This document shows, one piece after another, positions 54,507 to 64,000 of a stretch of 64,000 nt of DNA. The DNA comes from Stachybotrys elegans (taxonomy: Eukaryota; Ascomycota; Sordariomycetes; Hypocreales; Stachybotryaceae), in NCBI GenBank assembly GCA_020746835.1, contig JAGPNK010000014.1:806001-870000 (forward strand). The letters are read 5' to 3'. Position numbers and translations under genes: made by a program. Below the pieces are notes generated by a model. It had not been told where the DNA came from, did no database searches, and saw only the letters and a program-made list of their open reading frames with translations. Position 1 is the first letter of the stretch; the number at the start of each line of letters is the position of its first letter.

Positions 54507-55372
54507 ATTCCGGGTCCTTGTTGATGAAGCTCGAAGAGCAGGCGGAGACCCAATCTTAACTCGCGAAATTATGGGACAGAAGAGTCGAGGTGCATGTGCC
54601 AAAACGAAATAAGTAGGCAATGGGTCACATGACCCACTGTTGCAATATCATGTGACTTTGAAACCCAGCCAGGTTAAAGCGGCGTCTACTGTTACTAGTG
54701 AAATTGGTAACAGGGCCGCTATCGCAGCCCTGATTGGTGCGAACGGGTAAACCGTTTATCCGCTCGCTAGATAGCTCGGGGTTTGCAGCCCCTTTTCTCT
54801 TTTGTAGGAATCAAGCCTTTACACATTCGTCTGCGCCGTTGTGCGGGTCAGCGCATACCTAATTCGTCAGTTACGAACTGGGCATGATGAGGATCATTGC
54901 CTACACACTCAAATATTATATAGCGAGATAACCAGTCACACCGACTTTTTCCATTTGTAGAAAATCAAGCCTCCTTTCAATCATTCTATGCTGACGTGCC
55001 ATATCAAGTTCTTACTATCTACTCAGTTCTAGAAGCAGAAAAGGAAACAGTTGCTGTCTGTTTTGGAGTGGTATATAGGATGTAACATGGCGAGCTGCAG
55101 AGTGGGGTTCCAAAGGTATCCGGAGGGAGTAGCTTGCCTCTGCTTCTAGCTGTGAATTTCGAATGCAAAGATGATCCGGTCAACGAGATATGAGCGATTT
55201 CAAGGCTGCAGGTGGGGATTTGGGCGTTATCGTTGTCCCCGAAGAAGGTCACGATTCTTCACGCGGCGGCGGCGAGCATATGAGTCTGTCCCTTTGTCCC
55301 GTTCAATGGATGGATTAGGACTAAGCAAGGTAGATGGCTAGCAGAATGATAATCTTCGTCTAGCAGTGACCG
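54507..55372. other. Intergenic, 0.9 kb
   Basis: Between the F-box gene's 5' end and the HET pseudogene's 3' end. A small frame at 55019-55252 (minus) lacks family features. Confidence 0.3.
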
Positions 55373-57397
55373 CTATATTAATAATATTTCTCCCTCGGCC
55401 GCTTGCTTGCTGCTACGCGGCACACCGTACATCATGCCATTAATGTAGCACTCCCCGATGAGCGTAAAATACCGCTCTTTGCTGTCTCGTCGCGTCGTGT
55501 CGCTCACCTCTCGCACAATGAAGGGGACCTTCCCACCATTAGCAAGAAAGATGTGATCGCCAGGCTTTGCTTCGCCTAGGACAATGCCAGCGTCTGGCCC
55601 ATAGGGACCCACGCCATTCCAGGTCACGCAAAAGGCGGCACTCGGGATACGTCTTGTGAAAGTCCAGGCCGTCTGCCAGTACTACGCCATACGCTCCTGC
55701 ATCTCAGGAGGCTTAGCGCCGTAGCCGTGCGCATCTTCGTCAAGGCGCAGGCTCAGTATATCTTCTCTTGTCTGCTCGGGCCAGGGGGAAATGTCCTCCT
55801 CGCTATTGATGTCCAAGTAGGAGAAGCGAGTGGCCCAGTCCCTTCCTGTCTGCGGCCCCTTTGAGTCACCGATCAACAGCCAGAATAAGAGCTGTTCCTT
55901 CTGATCCGCCCTTTCTCCAGCCCTTGAATGGTTGAAATCGCCATCACCACTTTCGCCTGTCGCCCCAGCACCATGGTCATCCGCGTTTGACTCGACTCCA
56001 AGGTTGCTGGTATAATGGCGAATGTTACTCAGGGCCTTGGCGAAGGTGATTCGATCATGGTCGCCCAGTCCCAGCTCACCGGTATAAGCGATTTGGTCGA
56101 TTATGCAACCACGGATGGCCAGGACTGGGGCCCGGTGGACGCGGTCGTTTTTCGTCTCGGCTGAAGGAAAGCCATGTCGCGCCGAGAAAAAGCCCCCCCT
56201 TCTCCTCGTTTTCCAGGTCGATATTATGGGTGGATATATCCTCTGCCCTCTCTCTGACAGGCGCAGACCCATAAAGTCCGGGATCCAGGAACAGAAAGAC
56301 ATGGATTTGCCATGGCCCGCGTGGTACAGCAGCTCCAGCACGTTGACTTCCTTGTTTTTCCAGACGAAACCCCATGCGAATTTTTCCATGATGAACTTAT
56401 CCAAAGACTCGTAGTCTAGGTGAAAGTCCTTCTCGTTATCGTCCAGCAAGTATAACTCAACAGCCAAGTTAAGCAGAGAGAACATCTTGTCCCAGTTCCT
56501 GGACAATTTGGTGTAAGCGAACATCTCAAGGAGCTTCAGGAAAGGTAATCTCCTCTTCTCGCGCTAGCACATCTGGCGGGTGCGATGCAGCGCAATAGCC
56601 GCAGCCGAGCTCTACAGGAAGGTGGCTTGTGGAGGACCGCCGTTCGTATCGGCAACGGTTTCTGCTTCGCTATTATACCACCGCTCGCACTCAAGTAATG
56701 TTTCCATAAAGATATCCCAGCACATCTCTGATTGTCCGCTCATAATCAAGACATCCCAACCAAGCACAAGCTCCTAAATGATCCACACCCGGGTAAACCA
56801 TGGCCGCTCCAGTAACTTATTGACTCGACCCCAGTTCTCATCATCCTGGCCAGGGATTTCCAGGTCCATCAAGATCTATCTCTGACCCTGACTCTGACTC
56901 TTACGACTGCGGTTACCGTCCGAAGATGCGGGCCTGAGAAGGCCAGCCACCCAATCCATTTCCCTACAGCGCTCCTCAATGCCGCCTTCATTGCCCAGCC
57001 ACACAATAACACACGCTACTTTATCATATAGCAAGCCCAGCCGGCATACCTGGATACTCTTCTCCACGCTGTCCAGCTAGTTGATACACAGCACATCAGC
57101 CCAGATACACGCCTCCACGCACTTGTGGCACAGGCACCTAAGGCAGTCCGACAGAGACTCAGTGATAGGTATCAAAACCTTCTTCACAGTAAAAGTAGCC
57201 GGGTTTAGGCCCTCCAGCCAGGGGCCCCAAACATAGAAAATAGCCCAGAAGCCACCATCGACTTTCAGCTCCACTACTTCAACCTTCTCAAGGGTGCTGC
57301 TCAACAGCAGGCTATCATCATCCACAAGGTCGAGTTTCAGCAGGCAGATCTAGCCAGGCCCAACGCTCAGGTTCTCGTAGATCCTGCTTGAGGCGGC
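55373..57397 (-). pseudogene. HET-domain gene with seven in-frame TAG codons
   Basis: One continuous frame of about 675 codons encodes a HET protein: I-Y-E-N-L-S near the start, F-Y-V-W-G-P, W-A-D-V-L-C-I-N, V-E-K-S-I-Q-V, V-W-L-G-N-E-G, E-R-P-W-F-T-R-V-W-I-I, then a long body and a typical end G-D-H-I-F-L-A-N-G-G-K-V-P-F-I-V-R-E-V. It is broken only by TAG at 57352-57350, 57079-57077, 56878-56876, 56776-56774, 56614-56612, 56566-56564 and 55684-55682, before the final TAG at 55375-55373; there is no TAA, TGA or shift. Two TAGs sit exactly where the family has Gln (C-I-N-Q and I-I-Q-E-L), pointing to CAG to TAG changes. The start codon is not evident. Most likely a young pseudogene; recoding is discussed in the findings. 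Confidence 0.85.
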
Positions 57398-57717
57398 ATG
57401 CCATGCGGGACTTTATAGACGTTGTACTGGCCATCTTTGAGAAGGCCCTGGACTTGGATTGCGTTCTGAAGGCGCATATTCCGCAGAGGTGCCGTCTTGA
57501 GTCCGTAAGGCGTGAAGTAGTTCAGCGTCCCGACATTGAGGAGCAGGTCGTAGGATCGGACGTAGCTCTGGAGACCGATGACTGGGGCAGCGGCGATGCA
57601 CTCGAGCAGGGAGCGTTGGCTAACGCGATAGTTCAGCTCTTCCGCTTCCCCGATGAGCACGACCAGCGAGCTGACGTCGAAGGACCATGAGTCCGGAACG
57701 AAGTTCCATGCGACCAT
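57367..57717 (-). CDS. Unrecognised frame (116 aa) overlapping the HET pseudogene's 5' end
   Basis: An open frame on the same strand in another phase, with clean C-ended codon use and no TAG damage. It could be a 5' exon of the HET gene or an independent small gene. It has a hydrophobic S-S-L-V-V-L-I-G stretch and a Y-x-x-Y-G-L-K-T-A-P-L-R-N-M-R-L block. No family recognised, and no convincing splice to the HET frame was found. Confidence 0.3.
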   Translation of the reverse strand: MVAWNFVPDSWSFDVSSLVVLIGEAEELNYRVSQRSLLECIAAAPVIGLQSYVRSYDLLLNVGTLNYFTPYGLKTAPLRNMRLQNAIQVQGLLKDGQYNVYKVPHGMPPQAGSTRT

Positions 57718-58590
57718 TGCGGCAATCTGTTTCTGAATGTTTGTTTGTAGGTGAGAGGTGGGCCTGGGTAGACAGTTGGCAGAATGAAGTTAGGATCAAT
57801 GATGATGCTTGAACTGGAACAGACGTATGAGCAAGATACGGGGATGTTGGATAGCAAAGTAATTAAATACACCGACTGTAATAGCAGGAGACTTGCTATA
57901 TCTACGCGAGGCTACCTAGGTGCTAAGGTTAGGCATAGCCCATCTGCCTTGAGTGGACCCTAATTCTTATGATATAAGATGATGGGTACCTACTGGAGCC
58001 ACGATTATTGCTAAGCCTCTGTTGAGTTTATACATTTGGCTACTTGACGGACTGAGCCGTGATGCTGCTCTAGGTGAGCTGGCAGCCCTCGCCCATGCTA
58101 AGCCACTAGATCCCTAGATCACAATGGGTTTACAGTGGGTCAAAATATTACCTTGTATAATTGCATTGTTGCCCTCCTTGTCAGCCAATATATTCGAGCT
58201 GATGGGCTGTAGCCCCGCGCGTAAATCCAGCTACCTGCCTTTTTGGACGGTACAGTAAGACTGTACACCATCCCTCGTCTCTGGCCTTGTACTGATCTGT
58301 TGACGTCTTCCCATTCTGTAGGGGTATTTCCTAACCTGGCTTGTTTCTCGTCATCATGGCATCTTTGAGTTCGGCTAATGCATAACGAACGCCAACTTGA
58401 TGCTTAGGACCAAGTCAAATCTCTCCTTAATCACAACCACAGAACTGACTCTAAAAGTACATCAGACTATCAGGTTTACTGAATACTGCGACCTCAATTA
58501 CGTGGTGCTTTGAATTACTATTATGGTACAAGAGAATAGAATAGCTGTCCTTGTCTCAACCCTTCGTTGATCTGCCCCCCATTATGGCAG
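57718..58590. other. Intergenic, 0.9 kb
   Basis: AT-richer sequence with no supported gene, next to the lipase 3' end. Confidence 0.3.
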
Positions 58591-60089
58591 TTATTGATTA
58601 GCACATTCTGCTGCTGCTTTGCTGGCGGTGACATAGCCCTGAATCTTGGGCTCTTGAACCGGCTTGGGCTGGTATAGAAACATGGCAAAGCCGCCAGACA
58701 CAATGGCGTTCTCTGTAATCAACAGCTCCTCCAGCCCCAAGCCCGGTGTAAGATATCTGCTACAAACTTCTTTCAGAGGGATTCTTGACACTTGCCCAGG
58801 CCCGTCGTGCGTGATTGCGTCCTTGGCAAGTGCAAATGCCAGGGGGTTGTAGAGCACGCCTTCGTGCGTGTACAGAGTGCCAGCAGGGTAGCCGGCACAG
58901 ACCTGCTGCACCTCTACATTCGTGACGCCGACCTTCCGGGCGTCGAGCAGGTAGGCAGAAGCTTCCTTGCCGGACATGGGCTGGACAATCTCGTCAAAGA
59001 AGCCTGAGTATATGCTCGTCGTAGGGACGTAGCCGGAATCACCACCATTTGAGCGCAGCGCCGCTATGAGCTTGGTGTCGGGACCCTGCTGCAACACGCT
59101 CTCGGTGTTGAGAAGCTTGAGTGGCATCAGAGCGCTGAGTATGGTGCTGCCTTTGTAGTCGGCGGAGATGGCTATGTGATCCGAGGTGACGCGGCGGGTG
59201 GAGGGCCAGTACTTGAAGGCCCATTGCGCGTCAATGTTGCCCTGCGACCATCCAATGACGCTGACGTTGCGGCCTGTAATGGAGGCAATGTAGTTCAAGG
59301 CGTAGGCCGCATACTCTGCGTTGGTCTGCACATCGTCGAGCAGCTTTCCCGGGACATTCACCCACACGGGGTCTGCCCAGTCTGAGTTGGACAGCAGAGG
59401 GATAAAGTTGCCGGAAAAGCTAGTGTATGCCATGTTTCCTGTGCCAGCGAGGAGAACAACGGGTTGTTTCTCCCCGTGGGTGAAACTATCTGGGATGTAT
59501 ATGGCCGCGCGCAATTTATCTTCTGGGATGGTGTAGGTTGCGTCACAGGCATCTTTCGGATACACAGAAGTCGGGGGATCAGGGTTTCTGACGGTCAGCT
59601 TTTTACCAAATTTACCAGGGACGCATGCAAGTCTCACGAATTGGAAGAGCCAGCCTCTGCTGGACCCGAACCGCCGGCGATCTGTAACAGGTCTTCCACG
59701 CCGCCGGAGATGATGCCGTTGGCAATCAGATGGCTACCATATTCGAGAATGTTGGTTGGCCGTGCCTTTGCCAATGAAGCAATAACCTTGGAAGCGCCAT
59801 CGACGTTTGTAGGTCTCGCGGTCGGGACGAGCTGCTTCACAGCCTTGAGCACAGCATCTGCGTCGCCCGCCTCGAGAGCGTTATGGACTTGGCCAAGCAG
59901 CCCCTTGACGAGGTTGACGACGACGCCGTCCACTACGCCATCTACAACCCCGCCAAGACCGCCGCCGACATCACCCAGCAGACCGCGCTCGTCGAAGGTT
60001 GGCGTGGGCTCCTTCACGGCTGGTTCTGGGCGGGCTGTCGCTTGGGAGGCCAGCGTGAGGCACGCCACGAAAAATGGAGAGGTCCTCAT
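58591..60089 (-). CDS. Secreted CALB-like lipase
   Basis: An alpha/beta-hydrolase of the Candida antarctica lipase B-like group that splits esters outside the cell. Exon 1 60089-59638 has a signal peptide (M-R-T-S-P-F-F-V-A-C-L-T-L-A-S-Q-A-T-A) and a Gly/Val-rich pro-region; the intron 59637-59588 (50 nt, GTGAGA..CAG) leads to exon 2 59587-58591; about 482 residues. Catalytic features: oxyanion-side L-L-A-G-T-G-N, nucleophile V-I-G-W-S-Q-G-N, Asp in F-F-D-E-I-V-Q-P, His in I-T-H-D-G-P-G. I use the ATG at 60089 rather than one 27 nt upstream because the signal peptide starts there. A TATAAG element (60208-60203 on this strand) lies about 115 nt upstream. Confidence 0.9.
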
Positions 60090-61059
60090 GTTGGCTTCAA
60101 ACAGCGCGATAAGCAACCTTGGCTATCAGATTCCGGTGCTGCTAAGAGGGAAAACAGGCAGGTCAAACTAGCAAAGCCAGGGCGTCGGACAAATTTGGCC
60201 GTCTTATACGCGTCCTGCAGTAGTCCGTGCTGGGTGGTTGTGCGCGAGTAAGTCACCAGGAGCAACATCCAGCGCTAATGACATGCAATTGCGGCCCCCC
60301 CTTTTACCGGCAGATGATATCCCTGAAATGGAGCCGTCCCCAGCTGCTAAAATAGGTCATCTGCCACGAGGATGTCGGCCGACGGCTAACAGCGTAGCTG
60401 CGAAGATCGCAATTGTGCCGGCACGATATTTGCAATTGGAGATGTTTGCCACTCCGCGAATTGTGCCGTTGGCAGATCATGAGACTATCGGCCGGGTAGA
60501 TGAGCTGCCGGTGGCGACGGCGAGCTGTCGGCAGTGTATCGGATCGTAGATGTTGTCCGTTTGTCCGCGAAGCTCATTGAGCTCGTCTTGTCTTGCTTAC
60601 CCTGTACATCTTATACGGCCTGGTAATTGCTTCAACATCATGCGGCATGGAGAGAATGCGATGAAATAACCCTTTCTGTGTAATTTGTTTCAAGTGAGTC
60701 TTTTCTCTGGCGTCTTGTTGTTTGACTTCTTGTTTCCCTGTCGTATAAGCTTGTCATCTGGTCAACAAGGCAAGTCGCCAATATCATGATCTGGCAGGAC
60801 ATCTCTAAGCAACGTGAAAAGGTCCGAAGGACAATATTATCCGGGATCTAGATTGGGGTTGAAGTGGTAACCTAAGAGCCGTGAAAGATGTCGGCGAGGA
60901 TGAGCGCCGTGGCAATAAGGATGAAACAGATTCACTCTTTCGTAGCCGTGACATACAACTAGCAGACATTCTTATATTGTGAGCATTCATGTACAACCTC
61001 ATACGTATATATATAAACTATGTTCAATCTGAAATTTACAAATGCCCAACACTCCAAAT
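60090..61059. other. Intergenic, 1.0 kb
   Basis: Contains the lipase core promoter (TATAAG at 60203-60208, minus) and the 3' side of the peroxidase gene. The left 450 bp is GC-richer with a frame at 60238-60549 that shows no family features. Confidence 0.35.
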
Positions 61060-62748
61060 TTAGAACGCAGCACCGCTCCTCTTGGCGCCAGGGTACTTCT
61101 GCAAAAGCTCAGCCAGAAGGTCGTTTCCACCAGCCTTGAGCTCATCCATCGGCGGGCAATCGAGGTCCAGCAAAGGATTGAGCAGAGCGTTGTTGATAAT
61201 GGCAAGGGGTATGGTCAGCGTCGAAAACAGGGTGGCCAGGGCACCTGGCGCCAAGGCCTTGACAAACTCGAGGGTGAAGCACATCAAGTTGTTGCCCTCG
61301 AGCAGGTTCACTGCGTTGATGACACCGCCGGTGATGTTGGCCAGATCGACGCCGGCAAAACTGTTGACCTCGCCGAGATTGCCGCCAATGTTGGCGATCT
61401 GCGGGTGCTTGGCGACCCAGGCCAGAAGGTCCAGGTTGAGGTCGACCAGGCTGTAGTCGCCGTGCATGCGGTACCAGTTATTGGGGATGCGCTCCCAACC
61501 CTTGTTGTACTTGAGGTTGCCGTTGGCGTCTTCAACCACGCCCCAGAAGCTCTTGAATGTCTCCTTATCTGTAGACAGTACTTGTCAGCCAACGTGAAGC
61601 CGAACAAAGAGACATCAGCCCCTTGAGATGGCGTTGGGAGACTTACCCATGTGGCCGCCGCGGGGAAACTCCTTGGTATGGTTGCTGAGCAGACGGAAGC
61701 CGAAAGCGAAGCCAGCGTTGCGGACAAGGAAACCGGTGTAGGGACCATAGTAGAACTGGGGGTTGGTTGCAATGCTCTCCTGCAGCCTCTTGGCTGCGCG
61801 ATCGCCAACATCCTCCATGGTCATGGCGCCATCGATGGAGTTGTAGACGTCCATGAAGAGAGTCATGTTCATGGTTGAGGCATCACCGGTCACGTACAGA
61901 TCATCGCGCGTGTTGGAGGAATCCGCCTCGATGTAGTTGTGGCTGCCGTCAAGGCCGCGAGGGGTTCCTAACCACGAATCGTCAGAACACGAAAACAACC
62001 AGACACCACACGGGACTCTGTTTACCAAGGAGGCCCAGCAGGTTGCCGAGAAGGTTCTGGGACTTGGGAGTTTCGCCGCCGATGGAAAAGCCTGGCTTGA
62101 TCGAGAGAGGGTTGCCGACTGCGACGACACCCATGCCGGCGATGATGGTGGCCAGATCAATGCCCATACCGAAGACTGCATTGCCAAGTTTAGCTCCTTG
62201 CTACTTCTTGAGTTGGGGCGCGACGCGGGTAGACGTACCGCCATGGATGCCCTCAATGGCTTCGAGGAACTGCCGACCTGTTAGATTCTTGCGTTCACAA
62301 TCAAGCAACAAAGACTCCGAGCCACGAATACATACGCTGACGACGCCATTACGAGGGAGGTAGCCGTGGTTGGCGAGGGCATTCAAGCCCGGGCAGGGAC
62401 CGCGCTGATCGCCAGCACTGAAGTTAGGAGGTCTGAATACATGGATGCCATCAACTGAAAACAGAGTCAGTCAACCTCGTCTTTGCAAAACAAGACCTCA
62501 ATGGCATGTGTGAGGAGCCCATTGGGGTCGTCCCTCTGCGCGCGCTTACCTGGGACGGGCTGCGTAGCAGGGTCAATGATGAGCCTCTTCTCCTTGATGG
62601 CATACAACCCTGCAATCAGCTGATCCACTGTCAATCCATCCCGCTCAGCCAGCTTGGCCAGGTTCTGCGGCGTCGCAAAGGACTCTGCAAGGCCGGCAAG
62701 ACATGCCAGACCCAGAGCCAGGCGGCCGCCGATGCTGGAGGGTCTCAT
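61060..62748 (-). CDS. Secreted heme-thiolate peroxidase (chloroperoxidase/unspecific-peroxygenase family)
   Basis: Heme enzyme using peroxide to oxidise or oxygenate organic substrates. A signal peptide-like start (R-L-A-L-G-L-A-C-L-A-G-L-A) leads to the family hallmark G-P-C-P-G-L-N-A-L-A-N-H-G-Y, whose Cys near residue 87 is the proximal heme ligand. A later S-H-N-Y-I-E-A-D-S-S block corresponds to the family's E-x-D-S/T acid-base area. Six exons: 62748-62550, 62454-62336, 62269-62239, 62175-62026, 61967-61647, 61568-61060, with introns of 58-95 nt, all GT..AG and phase-matched, including a 31-nt exon; about 442 residues. The long C-terminal extension after G-G-H-M-D is typical of the fungal StcC-like group. 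Whether it halogenates, peroxygenates or serves a secondary-metabolite path is not decidable here. Confidence 0.88.
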
Positions 62749-64000
62749 TGCGTTCGGCGAAATGTCACACAGACGGGGAAAGAAAGTAAGGAGCGTAGGT
62801 GCGCAAAGAGAACGACTGAATTGGGATGCGCGCGGTGGGAAGATCTCATGTCAAAGTTTCCATCAAGGTGGTGATATCGATGGATAAGCAGCAATGGATA
62901 CAGAACGCGAGTCAGAAATCCATCACATATATGGAGTAGCCTGGCGATTTGCGACAGCCGACCCTAATTGTGCACCTGGGGGAGGCTTTGCCCTATCGTC
63001 TTAGCTTAGCTCTCAAGCCTTTTTGCCCTGTCCGCGTATTGTCAAGGCCCGGTAGATAGGTGGTAGGGACGGTATCCTTGGCAAAGGGCAATAGCCACAT
63101 GGCCAAGACGCGCCGGGTCGACTTAACCGCAGGGACGGCGGGACACGGAGCCTGCCTGGGGCGGGCGACTTTGAGATTACCATGATAAACGGACTTCCCG
63201 TTGGAGTAAGGTGTTGGTTTCGGACCCGGCTGGGATGGCTAGAGCACGTTTTCCCCTTGCTAGATGGCGCTCGACACGGCCGGCTTTTTGTCCTCGACAG
63301 CCGGATGCTGTGCTAGCGACTACCGGGTCTTGAGTAAGTGCCGCCCTTTTGAGACGGTAGTTGTTTGCGTTTGCTTCTCCTAGTTCCCTAGACTCAGCCA
63401 AGGGGAAACTGAAGGTTGTGAATATCCACACACACTCTTTTCAGAGACAACCAACAGCCTTCCACCCCTGTGTCGATCCCGATTCCACATACCCACGGAT
63501 AAGCTTGGCTTAGATACATGGTGATGCCTTGTAGGAAATTGAGACTAGCAACGTAGTCGTTCATGCCAAGTGGGACAGGGGGGGACACAAGGAGATGGAA
63601 GAACAATCTCATGCTCTCTTCTCGATCGCTAAGCTATTACCCATATCCTATCAGCACTCACAACCACTCGGGCTAGCTCCCCTGCGCCCCATACGGCCCC
63701 TTCCGCGGCTCCAAGAAGACGGAGAAACGAGGACCATGACTCTCGGTGTGGATACCTTGCGAAGAGCTACTGCTAGTTGAAGGAAGACACAAAGTAAGGC
63801 TTTCCCTGAACTGTTGCTGCGATTGCCGATCGTCGGGGAAACCAAAACAGGGCGCCGAGACGCCCCGTTGCCTAAGAAGAGAGAGAAAAAAAAGAGAGAA
63901 AAAAAAACAAGCGTTTCGTTTATCTCGTTGATTCCCACTTTGCCGCGCCCGTCTCCTCTTTCTCTGTAATGGCGGCATCACCACTGTGACAGACTAACTA
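62749..64000. other. Right-edge intergenic region, 1.25 kb
   Basis: No gene recognised. It includes the peroxidase promoter (ATATATG near 62926-62933) and an A-rich tract (about 63884-63906). Open frames near 63595-63984 are low-complexity and conflict between strands. Confidence 0.35.

Noticed and set aside
55019..55252. 77-codon minus-strand frame downstream of the HET pseudogene
   Set aside because: No family features and no clear start context.
1..64000. CRISPR arrays, bacterial insertion sequences, rRNA genes or operon signals
   Set aside because: None seen; gene structure with many short introns is fungal.

Overview
The window looks like nuclear DNA of a filamentous ascomycete (Pezizomycotina, probably Sordariomycetes). 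Genes are spaced, and most have short introns of 45-95 nt with GT..AG ends and CTAAC- or TTAAC-like branch points. The gene families are typical of this group: a Zn2Cys6 regulator, HET-domain proteins, a NACHT/WD40 NLR, an RBR ligase with fungal spacing, GH3 and GH67 secreted hydrolases, a CALB-like lipase and a heme-thiolate peroxidase. I cannot name the species.

Left part (1-13.6 kb): a small-molecule/sugar module. It holds a Zn2Cys6 regulator (cut by the left edge), a Gal80-like oxidoreductase, a divergent pair encoding a PEP-hydrolase-type TIM barrel and a Tm-1-like/UPF0261 protein, and an MFS sugar/quinate-type transporter behind a 3.1 kb upstream region. A small unknown protein follows, with a three-fold repeated 5' leader.

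Middle part (14-28 kb): a repeat-bearing accessory stretch with a protein kinase, a C2H2 protein, a CorA-like membrane protein whose 5' end may be damaged, an unknown multi-pass membrane protein and an MFSD1-like transporter. Three relics of one dispersed repeat lie at about 14.7, 23.5 and 36.1 kb.

28-39 kb: secreted hemicellulose/cellobiose enzymes (GH3 beta-glucosidase, GH67 alpha-glucuronidase), a DJ-1/PfpI protein with a possible signal peptide, and an unknown nuclear-looking protein.

39-57.7 kb: an ubiquitin, incompatibility and immunity-like stretch. It holds an RBR E3 ligase broken by a single TAG, an intact HET protein, a fructosamine kinase, a large hydrolase-NACHT-WD40 NLR, a DHA1 transporter, an F-box protein, and a second HET gene open over about 675 codons except for seven in-frame TAG codons and no TAA, TGA or frameshift. 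The TAG-only interruptions in two genes are the most interesting signal here: either CpA/TpG transitions of RIP type, or candidates for the A-to-I stop-codon recoding known from sexual tissue of Sordariomycetes.

Right end (58.5-64 kb): a secreted CALB-like lipase and a secreted chloroperoxidase/peroxygenase-type enzyme with six exons, then about 1.2 kb without a recognisable gene. All introns were inferred by eye from splice signals, reading frame and family conservation; no search or transcript data were available.
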